Numbered from the stretch's first letter, positions 50,357-64,000 are shown. The stretch: 64,000 nucleotides of DNA from Wolbachia endosymbiont (group B) of Parapoynx stratiotata (GCF_947250635.1 NZ_OX366335.1:310001-374000), one strand, 5' to 3'. Translations and numbers: made by a program. Notes: a model not told the origin generated them from the sequence alone.

Positions 50357-51316
50357 ATGAATTCATCAAATATCATTGCTGGCATTGATGTTAGCAAAAA
50401 TAAGCTAGATATCCACATTCATCCACTTGGACATTATAAAGTATTTGAAAATGACGTTCAAGCTATTGATCAAATACTCGACTTTTTACGTTTGCATAAT
50501 GTAACCAAAGTTGGACTTGAAGCAACTGGTGGGTACGAAAAATTATGTGCTTATACTTTACTAAGCCATGGTTTCGAAGTATATGTTATTCAACCTAGAT
50601 GGGTTAGAGATTATGCAAAAAGCCTTGGTATCGCTACTAAAACTGATAAAATAGACTGCAGCATCATCTCACGTTATATCAATAATACAGATATGCGTGT
50701 TACTCCTTTAAAGGTTAGTAATATTGACAGTTTGAAGCAAAAGTTATCTCGCAGAAATCAATTAGTGGAAATGGCAAAAATACAAAAAACTCAAGCTCAT
50801 CAAGTAACTGATATATCCATAATCAAACAAATGGAAGAACTACTTGCCATTTTGCAAAGTCAAATTCAAGTTTTAGAAGACGAGATGATAACATTGATTG
50901 AGCAAAGTCAAGAGCTTAAAGAAAAATACATATCAATAACTAGTATGCCAGGAGCAGGTAGAATCTTAGCTATTACTATGATCTGTTATCTACCAGAATT
51001 AGGAACTCTCCGACATAAAGAAATATCTAGCCTTTCTGGAGTTGCACCTTTTAATCGAGATAGTGGTTTTAGTAAAGGAAAAAGATGTATTCAAGGTGGT
51101 AGATCACAGATTAGAACAGTTTTACATATGTGTGTTCTTAGTGCACAAAAGTACAATTCTTATATAAGAATCTTCTTTGATAGGCTATACGATCAATACA
51201 AAAAACCATATAAAGTTGCTTCTACTGCTGCCATGAGAAAATTACTTATCCTTGCTAACTCTTTAATCAGAGATGGCAGGGTTTTTACTGAGGAATATAG
51301 CCCTAAAGCTGCTTAG
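50357..51316 (+). CDS. IS110-family (DEDD) transposase
   Basis: A 319-aa protein started at the ATG at 50357, which has a strong ACGGAGG ribosome binding site; upstream in-frame codons belong to the non-coding IS end. The N-terminal RuvC-like DEDD domain shows IIAGIDVSKNKLDIHI (first Asp), VGLEATGGYE (Glu), and TKTDKIDCSIISRY (Asp pair). The C-terminal domain has the helix-hairpin-like TSMPGAGRILAITM and Ser-containing LSGVAPFNRDSG followed by KGKRCIQGGRSQIRTVL. The frame is intact. The real ends of the element are not visible because this family lacks long terminal repeats and target duplications. Confidence 0.95.
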   Translation: MNSSNIIAGIDVSKNKLDIHIHPLGHYKVFENDVQAIDQILDFLRLHNVTKVGLEATGGYEKLCAYTLLSHGFEVYVIQPRWVRDYAKSLGIATKTDKIDCSIISRYINNTDMRVTPLKVSNIDSLKQKLSRRNQLVEMAKIQKTQAHQVTDISIIKQMEELLAILQSQIQVLEDEMITLIEQSQELKEKYISITSMPGAGRILAITMICYLPELGTLRHKEISSLSGVAPFNRDSGFSKGKRCIQGGRSQIRTVLHMCVLSAQKYNSYIRIFFDRLYDQYKKPYKVASTAAMRKLLILANSLIRDGRVFTEEYSPKAA

Positions 51317-51327
51317 ATTGAAAATTA

Positions 51328-51384
51328 GTGTAGTTGTGGATAAGTGCGCTTACACAGACTGAAAGCACTTATCCACATCCACAC
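51328..51384. repeat. Long inverted repeat after the IS110 transposase
   Basis: Two 20-base arms (51328-51347 and 51365-51384) pair at 18 of 20 positions, including GTGGATAAGTGC, around a 17-base loop. It lies 11 bases after the transposase stop. It could be a terminator, the right-end structure of the IS, or part of its RNA system. Confidence 0.6.
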
Positions 51385-51542
51385 TTCTTAAAAGAATTCA
51401 AATCAAATACTACAACTTAAATTACGTAAAATGTGTTAAAAGCATCTTTGGCTTTATAGTCCACTAAGTAAAAATTTATTTTTAGTATTTTTCTATTGAC
51501 TTTTAACACAACTGCTCCTTTACAAATTTCGTCAGTTCATTC

Positions 51543-52103
51543 TTATGGTATGTATAACAATGTTACAAAAAATAATATCATAGAATTCAATAGAATAATT
51601 CCTAGAAAATCTCTACATACTAAAAAAAGTAAAATGCTATTTAACACTCCCAAGCTTAAGAATAAATAGCAAACATCTATATCTTGTGCGATATGGCGTT
51701 TTATTCCTGAGATTTTTTTACCAGCGTCATAGCCTTTTTCTTCATCAGTGTCTGCGTTCTTTACACTCTGAGTGTCAATCATGCAAAAGCTGATTTTTTC
51801 TTTCCAAACATTGTTTTGTCGGACCACACTAACTATTTTTTTTAACATGCACTCCAAAATACTTTTTTTTATTTCCTTTTACTTTTTCACTCCATTTTTG
51901 AAATAATCATAACAATTTGGCCATTTTGGAAACTCTTTTGGTAGCATCCTCCACTGATAACCACTTTTTAGGGCTTACAACACTCCGCAAATATATCATA
52001 CAAATCAAGTTTTCTTGGTTTTGTTTTTTCCACAAGACTCCAGATCTGGTGAAATAATCTCAAACTTCTCTCGACTTATGTCACTTGGGTATACACTCCT
52101 CAT
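51543..52103 (-). pseudogene. Decayed IS5-family transposase
   Basis: From the ATG at 52103 the minus strand reads MRSVYPSDISREKFEIISPD, which is the typical IS5-type N-terminus. A frameshift follows. Then SGYQWRMLPKEFPKW (conserved IS5 motif), another break, and CMIDTQSVKNADTDEEKGYD (region with the first catalytic Asp) up to GIKRHIAQDID. After that the frame is lost and no later DDE residues are seen. Several frameshifts and missing 3' parts make it inactive. Confidence 0.85.
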
Positions 52104-52184
52104 ATATCCTAATTTATACACTCTATTTCTTACTTTATGCCTTTCTTGAGATTATGAACGGGTTCTTAGAAAGCTAGCGTTCTA

Positions 52185-53036
52185 CTAGTCATGTTCTTTA
52201 TCTTGCTTTACAACAATGCATCTTTTCATTCCAGCCAAGTCGTATACGTATTCCTGAAAAACCAGTCCATATAAGGGTATTATTTTGTCAATATTGCTTT
52301 GATCTTCGCCTATTTCCAATATCGCAAACCCATCTTTTTTAAGGCACTTTTTCAATATTGGAAAAATACTCAGGTAACAGCTCAATCCATCGATACCACC
52401 ATCAAGAGCAATTCTTGGCTCTTTTTGCACTTCAGCTTGCAGATCTTTTAACTTACTTCTTTTAATATATGGAGGATTGCTTATTATGAGATCAAATAAA
52501 TCTCTGCATTCTGTCCACGAATTTGGAAATATTTTAGCTCTGTTGAGAAGATTATGTTTCTTTGTGTTCTGGCAGGTAATTTTGTATGCTTCCAGGCTTT
52601 TTTCAAAACCAACTCCAATAGCATATTCATACTCACTAAGTACGGAGATCAACAAACAGCCTGTGCCTGTGCCAAAATCTGCAATTTTTATTTTTTGCTT
52701 CTTATTTTGGTAATATTTTAACACTGTTGAAATTACTGTCTCACTATCTGGTCTTGGATCTAGAACATGTTGGTTAACTATAAAATTTTTACTCCAGAAT
52801 TCACGATTACCTATTATTTGCGATATTGGATATCTTTCTGCTCTTTTTTTTGTTAATTTCCAGAATAGAAGTTCTTTGTTTCTTGGTACCTGATTGATGT
52901 GATTCATGATTGTGAATGATCTTTCTACTCCAAGTACGTACTGCATGATGATTTCACAATCCAAATGTGGTGATTCAATTCTATGTGATGATAGTAGCTT
53001 TGACCCTTCTTTAATTAAAGCGCTGATTGTTTTCAT
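52185..53036 (-). CDS. prmC: Release factor glutamine methyltransferase PrmC (HemK)
   Basis: A 283-aa class I SAM-dependent methyltransferase. An N-terminal helical domain (LIKEGSKLLSSHRIESPHLD) is followed by the SAM-binding motif ADFGTGTGCLLISVL and the catalytic NPPYIKRSKL (NPPY binds the target Gln side chain). It methylates the GGQ motif of RF1/RF2. The frame is intact and full length for the family. Confidence 0.95.
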   Translation of the reverse strand: MKTISALIKEGSKLLSSHRIESPHLDCEIIMQYVLGVERSFTIMNHINQVPRNKELLFWKLTKKRAERYPISQIIGNREFWSKNFIVNQHVLDPRPDSETVISTVLKYYQNKKQKIKIADFGTGTGCLLISVLSEYEYAIGVGFEKSLEAYKITCQNTKKHNLLNRAKIFPNSWTECRDLFDLIISNPPYIKRSKLKDLQAEVQKEPRIALDGGIDGLSCYLSIFPILKKCLKKDGFAILEIGEDQSNIDKIIPLYGLVFQEYVYDLAGMKRCIVVKQDKEHD

Positions 53037-53116
53037 TATTCTAAAAACGTGTTCCTTGTATGCAAGAACAGCAAAATTGAGTATAGAATTTTGAACTTAG
53101 GGTAGCTGCATTAAAT

Positions 53117-53239
53117 CTAAGTGTCAAGAGTAGGATTGTAAAAATCATCCGGCTTTACTGGTAATTCGGTTAGTTCGGTTGGTATTTTTGCATTAATGTT
53201 AGAAGCTCTTGGCTCTATTATAAGCATTATTTTCTGCAT
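53117..53239 (-). CDS. Possible short ORF or gene remnant (40 codons)
   Basis: The minus strand encodes 40 residues with non-random look (MLIIEPRASNINAKIPTELT, then ELPVKPDDFYNP). No ribosome binding site is obvious and I know no match. It could be the last part of a decayed gene upstream of prmC or a genuine small protein. Confidence 0.25.
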   Translation of the reverse strand: MQKIMLIIEPRASNINAKIPTELTELPVKPDDFYNPTLDT

Positions 53240-53410
53240 ATTCTTTGATAGCCATCATAGTATATTACTTGTTCCATATCTATATTAATTCGACCACAGC
53301 AAGTGATAATTTCTTAATATTAAAACCAATATGCGCTTTAGCATATAATTATCAGTAGCTTTCAAAGCAATTAGGCTGAGATTATTAGAGTAGTAATGTT
53401 TATTTTTATA

Positions 53411-53439
53411 TTGACTATTGAGGTTTATTATTTTATAAC
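53411..53439 (+). promoter_or_regulatory. Putative promoter of the rpsL operon
   Basis: TTGACT (53411-53416), a 17-base spacer and TATAAC (53434-53439) form a near-consensus sigma70 promoter about 40 bases before the rpsL ATG. It is the best match in this intergenic region and is correctly placed for the str operon. Confidence 0.65.
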
Positions 53440-53478
53440 TAAGACTTAGTTATTTTTAGAGTTTTAAGTTTACAGTAT

Positions 53479-53853
53479 ATGCCTACGATAAATCAATTAA
53501 TATGTAAAGGTAGATCAGGGTTAACGCGCAAGAAGAAGGTGCCAGCTTTGGGAAAATGCAATCCTCAAAGAAGGGGTGTTTGCACTAAGGTATATACTAC
53601 AACTCCTAGAAAGCCTAATTCAGCACTACGTAAGGTAGCTAGAGTAAAGATTAGTGGATACGGTGAAGTGACGGCTTATATACCTGGCGAAGGTCATAAT
53701 TTACAAGAGCATTCCGCTGTTTTAATACGTGGTGGGCGAGTTAAGGATTTGCCGGGTGTACGTTATCACATAATAAGAGGTGCTCTTGATCTACGTGGCG
53801 TGCAAAATCGAAAGAAAGCTCGTTCAAAATATGGTGTAAAGAAATCTGGTTAA
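53479..53853 (+). CDS. rpsL: 30S ribosomal protein S12
   Basis: A 124-aa S12 with the conserved decoding-site loop [16 protein letters not shown] and the motif [19 protein letters not shown]. Lysines at the streptomycin-resistance positions are wild type (PRKPNS). It begins the str operon (rpsL-rpsG-fusA-tuf) and sits just after the promoter at 53411. Confidence 0.99.
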   Translation: MPTINQLICKGRSGLTRKKKVPALGKCNPQRRGVCTKVYTTTPRKPNSALRKVARVKISGYGEVTAYIPGEGHNLQEHSAVLIRGGRVKDLPGVRYHIIRGALDLRGVQNRKKARSKYGVKKSG

Positions 53854-53858
53854 AATTT

Positions 53859-54335
53859 ATGGCACGTCGTAATAAAGCAAAAAAAAGAACAAGCCCTGAC
53901 TCTCGTTATGGTAGTGTCTTGCTTATGCGTTTTATTAATATAATTATGAAATGTGGTAAAAAATCTATTGCAGAAAAGATTGCTTATAGTGCTTTGTCCT
54001 TAGCTGAAAAGAAAATAGGCAAAGATGCCTTATCAATTTTTGAAACAGCAGTAGAAAATGTTACCCCTTCTATAGAAGTACGCTCTCGGCGTATTGGTGG
54101 TGCAACTTATCAAGTCCCTGTTGAAATTCGTCAAGATAGAGCAATTTCTTTGGCATTAAGGTGGATTGCTAGAGCAACTTCTTCTGCTCGAAAAAAGAGC
54201 GGTAGAACTACTGCTTATTGTTTGCAGTCTGAAATATTAGATGCTTATAATAAATCTGGTGGTGCATTTAAGATGTGTGAAGAAAAGTATAAAATGGCTG
54301 AAGCTAATAAGGCATTTTCTCATCTTCGTTTTTAA
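53859..54335 (+). CDS. rpsG: 30S ribosomal protein S7
   Basis: A 158-aa S7, starting 5 bases after rpsL. Core motifs include [20 protein letters not shown] and [15 protein letters not shown]. It nucleates assembly of the 30S head by binding 16S rRNA. Confidence 0.99.
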   Translation: MARRNKAKKRTSPDSRYGSVLLMRFINIIMKCGKKSIAEKIAYSALSLAEKKIGKDALSIFETAVENVTPSIEVRSRRIGGATYQVPVEIRQDRAISLALRWIARATSSARKKSGRTTAYCLQSEILDAYNKSGGAFKMCEEKYKMAEANKAFSHLRF

Positions 54336-54356
54336 TATTAGCTGATTGATTGTGGT

Positions 54357-56432
54357 ATGGAAGTTTTAATATCTAGGTATAGAAATATAGGAATAATGGC
54401 TCATATAGATGCTGGCAAGACCACCACAACAGAGCGTATTTTATTTTATACTGGTAAACAAAATAGGATTGGTGAAGTGCACGATGGTGCAGCTTCTATG
54501 GATTGGATGGAGCAAGAGAAGGAGCGTGGCATTACAATTACCTCTGCTGCAACAACATGTTTTTGGAATGATCATAGGATTAATATAATAGATACTCCTG
54601 GTCATGTTGACTTCACTATTGAAGTTGAGAGATCTTTGAGGGTTTTGGATGGTGCGGTTGCTGTATTTGATGGAGTTGCTGGAGTTGAGCCTCAGTCTGA
54701 GACAGTTTGGCGTCAAGCTGATAAATATACCGTTCCTCGTATCTGCTTTGTTAATAAAATGGATAGAATCGGGGCAAATTTTTATCGATGTGTCGATATG
54801 ATAAAAACGAAGCTTGGCGCATCACCTTTAGTTATTCAGTTGCCAATAGGAAGTGAGAAAGATTTTAAAGGCATAATCGATCTTATTTCTATGAAAGCTA
54901 TTATATGGCAAGAAGAAACATTAGGCGCTAAATTTTCTTATGAAGATATTCCTTCTGATTTGCTTGATAAGGCTCAAGAGTATCGAAATCTTTTATTAGA
55001 TGCTGCAGCTGAAATGGATGATGAGGCGATAAATACTTACTTTGAATCTAACAATCTGCCAATTGATTTATTGAAAAAGTGTGTGAGAAGCGGGACCATT
55101 AAAGGAAAATTTGTCCCTGTATTATGTGGGTCAGCTTTTAAAAACAAAGGCGTGCAATCACTTTTAGATGGTGTGGTTGATTTTTTACCCTCTCCTATTG
55201 ATGTTGATGTAATTATTGGAACTGATCCTAAAGATTCAGAAAAGAAAATTGAGATCAAACCTTCAGAAAAAGAGAAATTCGTTGCTCTTGCGTTTAAAGT
55301 GATGACGGATAAATTTGTAGGTAGCTTGACGTTTATTCGTATTTATTCCGGTAAGTTAAAATCTAAATCTGCTGTGTTAAATGCTGGAAAAAATGAGACT
55401 GAAGGAATTGGTAGAATGTTGCTTATGCATGCAAATAACAGAGAAGATATAAACGAAGCTAAAGTTGGTGATATAGTTGCCTTGGTTGGATTAAAGAAAA
55501 CAATTACTGGTGATACTTTATGTTCATCTGATTTTCCTATACTATTAGAGCGTATGGAATTTCCTGATCCTGTTATTGAAACTGCTATAGAACCGAAAAC
55601 CACCTCAGATCAGGAAAAATTAGGTGTTGCTTTGAATAGATTGGTTGCAGAAGATCCTTCTTTAAGGATGTCAGTAAATGCGGAGAGTGGGCAGACTATA
55701 TTGAAAGGTATGGGTGAGCTGCATCTTGAGATTATTATTGATAGAATGAAGCGCGAGTTTAATGTTGAAGCTAACGTTGGTGCGCCTCAAGTTGCATATC
55801 GTGAAACTATCACTAAATCTGTTGAAATTGATTACACTCATAAAAAACAATCAGGTGGTGCTGGTCAGTTTGCTAAAGTTAAAATAAAATTCGAACCTCT
55901 TGAGCCTGGTTTTGGCTTTCAGTTTGAAAGCAAAATTGTAGGCGGTGCTATTCCAAAAGAGTATATACCTGGAGTGCAAAATGGCTTAGAGTTGATAAAA
56001 GAAGGTGGTATAATTTCCGGCTTTCCATTGATTGATTTTAAGGCTACTCTTCTTGATGGTGCTTTTCATGATGTTGATTCTAGTCCTTTGGCCTTTGAAC
56101 TTGCTGCTAAAGGTGCTTTTAAGGAAATGGCAAATAAAGCTGGTCCAAAAATGCTAGAACCTATAATGAAAGTGGAAATCATTACTCCTGAAGAATATAT
56201 GGGTGATGTTATGGGTGATATAAATAGTAGAAGAGGCAGTGTTGTTGATATGCTGGATTTAGGTAATAATAGCAAAATAATTACTGCTTCGGTTCCTCTT
56301 GCAAATATGTTTGGTTATATAAATGTTTTGCGTTCTATATCTCAGGGAAGAGCTCAGTATAGTATGCATTTTTCTTGTTATGAACAAGTGCCACAATATG
56401 TGGTTGATGAGTTAAAGTTAAAGTATAATTAA
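54357..56432 (+). CDS. fusA: Elongation factor G
   Basis: A 691-aa EF-G of normal length. G1 is [20 protein letters not shown]3 [10 protein letters not shown]4 NKMD, and the C-terminal domains carry RRG and the late motif HFSCYEQVP. It drives translocation of tRNA-mRNA on the ribosome. Codon third positions are T-rich, unlike the tuf gene that follows. Confidence 0.99.
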   Translation: MEVLISRYRNIGIMAHIDAGKTTTTERILFYTGKQNRIGEVHDGAASMDWMEQEKERGITITSAATTCFWNDHRINIIDTPGHVDFTIEVERSLRVLDGAVAVFDGVAGVEPQSETVWRQADKYTVPRICFVNKMDRIGANFYRCVDMIKTKLGASPLVIQLPIGSEKDFKGIIDLISMKAIIWQEETLGAKFSYEDIPSDLLDKAQEYRNLLLDAAAEMDDEAINTYFESNNLPIDLLKKCVRSGTIKGKFVPVLCGSAFKNKGVQSLLDGVVDFLPSPIDVDVIIGTDPKDSEKKIEIKPSEKEKFVALAFKVMTDKFVGSLTFIRIYSGKLKSKSAVLNAGKNETEGIGRMLLMHANNREDINEAKVGDIVALVGLKKTITGDTLCSSDFPILLERMEFPDPVIETAIEPKTTSDQEKLGVALNRLVAEDPSLRMSVNAESGQTILKGMGELHLEIIIDRMKREFNVEANVGAPQVAYRETITKSVEIDYTHKKQSGGAGQFAKVKIKFEPLEPGFGFQFESKIVGGAIPKEYIPGVQNGLELIKEGGIISGFPLIDFKATLLDGAFHDVDSSPLAFELAAKGAFKEMANKAGPKMLEPIMKVEIITPEEYMGDVMGDINSRRGSVVDMLDLGNNSKIITASVPLANMFGYINVLRSISQGRAQYSMHFSCYEQVPQYVVDELKLKYN

Positions 56433-56444
56433 AGGTTAGTAATT

Positions 56445-57617
56445 ATGACAGCGATAGTAGAAGCATTTGGAAAGCCGCATGTAAACGTGGGAACGATAGG
56501 ACATGTGGATCATGGGAAGACAACGTTAACAGCGGCGATAACAAAGCATTATGGTAATTTTGTAGCATATGATCAAATAGATAAAGCGCCAGAAGAAAGA
56601 AAGAGAGGTATAACAATAGCAACAGCGCATGTTGAATATCAAACAGAAAAGAGACACTATGCACACGTTGATTGCCCTGGACATGCTGATTATGTAAAGA
56701 ATATGATAGTAGGTGCAGCACAGATGGATGCAGCGATATTGGTAGTCTCAGGGGTTGATGGGCCGATGCCACAAACGAGAGAGCATATATTGCTGGCAAA
56801 ACAGGTGGGTGTTGGATATATCGTGGTATATATAAATAAAGCTGATGTTGCTGATGCTGATATGATAGATTTGGTGGAAATGGAAGTGAGAGAGTTGCTG
56901 AGTAAGTATAAATTTCCAGGTGATGAAGTGCCTGTGATAGTTGGGTCTGCGTTAAAAGCATTAGAGGATGATAGTAGTGAGTATGGAAAGAAATCAATAG
57001 ATAAATTGATGGAGAAGTTAGATGAGTATGTGGTAGCACCTGAAAGGCCTATAGATTTGCCGTTTTTATTGCCAATAGAAGATGTATTTTCAATATCGGG
57101 CCGAGGAACGGTAGTAACAGGAAGAATAGAGAAGGGGGAGATAAAGACAGGGGATGAGATAGAGATAATAGGTCTGAAAGCGACGCAAAAGACGATATGT
57201 ACTGGTGTTGAGATGTTTAAGAAGTTGCTAGATAAGGGAAGTGCAGGACTCAATGTAGGAATACTACTAAGAGGAACAAAGAGAGAAGAAGTGGAGAGAG
57301 GGCAAGTATTGGCAAAACCAGGGACAATAACCCCGCATAAGAAATTTAATGCGGAGGTGTATATATTGAAGAAAGAAGAAGGAGGAAGGCATACACCATT
57401 TTTTGGAAATTATCAGCCACAGTTTTATTTAAGGACAACGGATGTAACTGGGAGCATAAAATTGCTAGATGGAAAGGAGATGGTAATGCCAGGGGACAAT
57501 GTAAGTATAGAAGTGGAGTTGAAAGTACCAATAGCAATGGATAAAGGATTACGTTTTGCGATAAGAGAAGGTGGTAGAACTGTTGGTTCTGGCGTTGTTT
57601 CGGAAATTTTAGAGTAA
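56445..57617 (+). CDS. tuf: Elongation factor Tu
   Basis: A 390-aa EF-Tu: G1 [15 protein letters not shown]3 [14 protein letters not shown]4 INKAD, and C-terminal [23 protein letters not shown] end. It delivers aminoacyl-tRNA to the ribosome. Most of the gene uses A- and G-ending codons and is purine-rich on the coding strand, whereas the last ~45 bases and the neighbouring genes are T-rich (see findings). This suggests conversion from another tuf copy. Confidence 0.98.
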   Translation: MTAIVEAFGKPHVNVGTIGHVDHGKTTLTAAITKHYGNFVAYDQIDKAPEERKRGITIATAHVEYQTEKRHYAHVDCPGHADYVKNMIVGAAQMDAAILVVSGVDGPMPQTREHILLAKQVGVGYIVVYINKADVADADMIDLVEMEVRELLSKYKFPGDEVPVIVGSALKALEDDSSEYGKKSIDKLMEKLDEYVVAPERPIDLPFLLPIEDVFSISGRGTVVTGRIEKGEIKTGDEIEIIGLKATQKTICTGVEMFKKLLDKGSAGLNVGILLRGTKREEVERGQVLAKPGTITPHKKFNAEVYILKKEEGGRHTPFFGNYQPQFYLRTTDVTGSIKLLDGKEMVMPGDNVSIEVELKVPIAMDKGLRFAIREGGRTVGSGVVSEILE

Positions 57618-57629
57618 ACTTTGAATTAT

Positions 57630-57702
57630 AGGAGTGTAGCTCAATTGGTAGAGCGCTGGTCTCCAAAACCAGAGGTTGTAGGTTCAATTCCTATCGCTCC
57701 TG
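57630..57702 (+). tRNA. tRNA-Trp (anticodon CCA)
   Basis: Acceptor AGGAGTG pairs with CGCTCCT; D-arm with AATTGGTAGAGC; anticodon stem CTGGT/ACCAG with loop CTCCAAA (anticodon CCA); T-arm GTAGGTTCAATTCCTATC. CCA is not encoded. The placement between tuf and secE is conserved in many bacteria. Confidence 0.97.
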
Positions 57703-57712
57703 CATTAATATT

Positions 57713-57922
57713 ATGGTAGAAATGTTAAAAAACCTGTATATTTTTTTTTGCGATATAAAGCAAGAAATAAGGAGAATTGCTTGGATAAAAAAACAGCAGG
57801 TATTGTCATCTTTGTTTATTGTAATAACTGTTATATTATGCTTTTCGATTTTCTTTTGCTTCGTAGATTTTATGTCTCTTTACGTAATTAAGACTTTATT
57901 TGGAATTATTTATGGAATATAA
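57713..57922 (+). CDS. secE: Protein translocase subunit SecE
   Basis: A 69-aa SecE: a short cytosolic amphipathic helix (FFCDIKQEIRRIAWIKKQQV) and one transmembrane helix (LSSLFIVITVILCFSIFFCF). The ATG at 57722 is a possible alternative start. It clamps SecY in the membrane translocon. The end overlaps the nusG start by 11 bases. Confidence 0.93.
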   Translation: MVEMLKNLYIFFCDIKQEIRRIAWIKKQQVLSSLFIVITVILCFSIFFCFVDFMSLYVIKTLFGIIYGI

Positions 57923-58748
57923 GTATAAATGGTATATCATTAAAGTCGATTACGGGTATGAGAAGGATATATGCGAGTTGGCAACCAATACTGTTTACTT
58001 TAAGGAGGTGTTTATTCCTTATCAGACAGTATGTGATGTAAAATCTGATATAAAAGAGTTATGTGAAGTATATATATGTATGCATCTGTGTGATGAAAGT
58101 AAAAATATTTTGAATCAAATGACTGGGTTTTGTGGTGATGAGTCTGGTCATTTTGAGATGATTTCAGATGATGAGGTAATTTTAAAACGTAAGGAATTTA
58201 ATAGATATAAGTGGTACATTTTAAGAGTTGCCTCTAATTATGAAGAGAAAGTGCGCCAATATATATTAGAAAATTCTATGAGATTGAATATTAATAATTA
58301 TTTTAATAGGGTTTTTATTCCTTGTGAAGAATTAAGTGAGATGGATTTAAAATCTAAAAAAAATGCTAAACGAAGGAAGTCCTTTCCTGGTTATGTCTTT
58401 TTATACATGAATTTATGCGATGAGGTATTAAATTTTATTAATAATATACCAAAATCTCTTAAGGTTTATGGATTTTTGAAAAATGGTAATGTTCCAAAGG
58501 TGATTGAGGATAATGAGATTCGCTCAATGTGTAGTGCGCTTTACAATGCTCAAGAAACGAAAAAGTTGAGTTATGGTTATGAGAAAGGTGAAAAAGTAAA
58601 AATTAATGATGGTCTTTTTCAAAATTTTACTGGTAAGGTAGATATGGTAAATGATGAGAAAAAAATTATTAATGTTGAAGTATCAATCTTAGGTAAGCCA
58701 ACAATAATAGAGCTTGATTTGGCTCAAGTAGAGAAAATAGAGGATTAA
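57912..58748 (+). CDS. nusG: Transcription antitermination factor NusG with duplicated NGN-like domain
   Basis: Starting at the ATG at 57912 gives 278 aa, about 100 more than standard NusG. Residues 1-85 (KYKWYIIKVDYGYEKDICEL, then EVFIPYQTVCDVKS) parallel residues 97-200 (YKWYILRVASNYEEKVRQYI, then RVFIPCEELSEMDLKSKKNA, SFPGYVFLYMNL). The second copy has the full NGN hallmark (SFPGYVF). A KOW domain follows (about 225-278; YEKGEKVKINDGLFQNFTGK). It binds RNA polymerase and links it to ribosome or Rho. Gene order secE-nusG-rplK is standard. Confidence 0.93.
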   Translation: MEYKYKWYIIKVDYGYEKDICELATNTVYFKEVFIPYQTVCDVKSDIKELCEVYICMHLCDESKNILNQMTGFCGDESGHFEMISDDEVILKRKEFNRYKWYILRVASNYEEKVRQYILENSMRLNINNYFNRVFIPCEELSEMDLKSKKNAKRRKSFPGYVFLYMNLCDEVLNFINNIPKSLKVYGFLKNGNVPKVIEDNEIRSMCSALYNAQETKKLSYGYEKGEKVKINDGLFQNFTGKVDMVNDEKKIINVEVSILGKPTIIELDLAQVEKIED

Positions 58749-58750
58749 TT

Positions 58751-59191
58751 ATGAGTAGTGTAGTTGCTAAGATTAACTTGCTTATGGAAGCTGGAAAAGC
58801 AGTTCCAGGACCGAAAATTGCTTCAGTACTTGGCCCGCGTGGTATACCTGTTCCTAAATTTTGTGAAGCTTTTAATAAAGCTACTAGCGCTGCTAACGCT
58901 AGTTATAAAGTAGGTGATTTAGTAACAGTGAGAATTTCCATAAAGGATGATCGCTCTCATGATTTTACTGTCAGCGGTCCGCCTGTGGCTTATTTGCTTA
59001 AGCAGGAAGCTAAATTAAGTAAAGGTTCTGGTAATTCTGGTAAAGAATTAGTGGCTAAATTATCTATGTCTGCTATCATTAAAGTGGCAAAGTGTAAGAT
59101 GGTTGATATGAAAGTGGATAATGAAGATTCAGCAGTGAAGATGGTTATAGGCACTGCAAAATCTATGGGTATAGAAGTTGTGGAAGGTTAG
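58751..59191 (+). CDS. rplK: 50S ribosomal protein L11
   Basis: A 146-aa L11: GKAVPGPKIASVLGPRGIPV and the C-terminal RNA-binding domain (TAKSMGIEVV). It binds the GTPase-associated centre of 23S rRNA. It starts two bases after nusG. Confidence 0.99.
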   Translation: MSSVVAKINLLMEAGKAVPGPKIASVLGPRGIPVPKFCEAFNKATSAANASYKVGDLVTVRISIKDDRSHDFTVSGPPVAYLLKQEAKLSKGSGNSGKELVAKLSMSAIIKVAKCKMVDMKVDNEDSAVKMVIGTAKSMGIEVVEG

Positions 59192-59195
59192 GTAA

Positions 59196-59849
59196 ATGAG
59201 TACATATAATGATAATTTTAAGCAGTGTTTGGAGAAGATTGTTGAGTCTGCTTCAGCAAAATTTAATGAATCAGTTGATATCGCAGTCAATTTAGGTGTA
59301 GATTCACGTAAATCTGAAGAGCAAGTGCGTGGTACAGTAGTTTTGCCTAAAGGTATCGGAAAGAATATTAAAGTAGCTGTTTTTGCTCAAGATAAACATT
59401 TATTAGAAGCTGAAAAAGCTGGTGCTGATATTACAGGAGGAGAAGATTTAGTTGAAGAGATAAAAAAAGGTAGAAAGTTGAATGTTGATTGGTGCATCAC
59501 TACTCCTGATTTCATGGCAAAAATCACTCCTATTGCAAAAGTATTGGGTGCTAAAGGGTTGATGCCTAACCCTAAATTTGGTACTGTGACTTCTAACATT
59601 GCGGAAGCTACTAAAACCATTAAGTCTGGTCAAATAAAATTCAGGACGGATAAAAATGGGGTTATTCATGGTAAATTAGGAAGTACTAAATTTGATATTG
59701 ATGATTTGCTGGAAAATTTAAAAGCCTTTCTTAAAGTAATTAGAGACAATAAACCTGCTTCTGTGAAAGGAGTTTACTTTAAAAGCGTTTTTTTAAATTC
59801 AACTATGGGTAAAGCTCATAAAATAAACAAAGTAGAAGATATAATTTAA
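59196..59849 (+). CDS. rplA: 50S ribosomal protein L1
   Basis: A 217-aa L1 with the motifs [16 protein letters not shown] and [15 protein letters not shown]. It forms the L1 stalk and in many bacteria represses its own operon. It follows rplK by four bases. Confidence 0.98.
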   Translation: MSTYNDNFKQCLEKIVESASAKFNESVDIAVNLGVDSRKSEEQVRGTVVLPKGIGKNIKVAVFAQDKHLLEAEKAGADITGGEDLVEEIKKGRKLNVDWCITTPDFMAKITPIAKVLGAKGLMPNPKFGTVTSNIAEATKTIKSGQIKFRTDKNGVIHGKLGSTKFDIDDLLENLKAFLKVIRDNKPASVKGVYFKSVFLNSTMGKAHKINKVEDII

Positions 59850-59861
59850 AGGAGCGAAATT

Positions 59862-60808
<947 letters not shown>

Positions 60809-60824
60809 AATGTTAGTATATTAA

Positions 60825-64000
<3,176 letters not shown>

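Noticed and set aside
56443..57253. Long minus-strand ORFs (198 and 187 aa) inside tuf
   Set aside because: They mirror the unusual purine-rich codon use of tuf; the His/Leu/Ser-rich products lack domain features.

Overview
The window is a piece of an AT-rich alphaproteobacterial endosymbiont genome, almost certainly Wolbachia. The grounds are a phage WO-type late gene beside very large ankyrin and Tc-toxin genes, a cifA-cifB (cytoplasmic incompatibility factor) pair, several Wolbachia-type insertion sequences, and core genes (tig-clpP-clpX-lon and the str/rplKAJL-rpoB cluster) of Rickettsiales type. I cannot assign the strain or supergroup from sequence alone.

Region 1 (1-40.7 kb) is prophage WO or prophage-derived accessory DNA. 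It opens with the end of a tail gene (gpD-like), a small ankyrin protein, a one-helix membrane protein and a patatin phospholipase. Next is a Tc-type toxin locus: a fused TcB/TcC-like SpvB-RHS protein of 2404 aa with its own C-terminal domain, a 34-codon ORF coupled to it by a 4-base overlap, a 122-aa protein, and a TcA-like gene. The TcA gene is cut by an intact IS256-family element with a clear 8-bp target duplication; removing it restores one frame of 2994 codons. A giant 3196-aa ankyrin protein converges on the TcA gene. Then come two XRE-type regulators, two unknown genes, a decayed IS200/IS605 transposase, and cifA-cifB of the nuclease (CinB-like) class with two intact PD-(D/E)XK motifs. 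After cif come a broken methylguanine-DNA methyltransferase gene, a second copy of the regulator pair, radC, and a 5' stub of comM. The comM stub is probably where accessory DNA meets the chromosome.

Region 2 (40.8-53.3 kb) is mostly chromosomal: a secreted NodB-type polysaccharide deacetylase with a PBP2-like transpeptidase; the proteostasis cluster tig-clpP-clpX-lon on the minus strand; tRNA-Leu(TAG); a BON-domain lipoprotein; an IS110-family element with structured flanks; an IS5-family remnant; and prmC.

Region 3 (53.4-64 kb) is the translation/transcription supercluster: rpsL, rpsG, fusA, tuf, tRNA-Trp(CCA), secE, nusG, rplK, rplA, rplJ, rplL and the start of rpoB, which runs off the window. 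NusG looks like it has a duplicated NGN domain, and tuf has base usage unlike its neighbours.

The most interesting points are the putative Rossmann/DUF2431-like toxin domain on the RHS protein, the Kelch-like propeller and coiled coil inside TcA, the higher-order modular structure of the giant ankyrin protein, the duplicated regulator pair bracketing cif, the NusG duplication, and a possible bridge RNA in the IS110 element.
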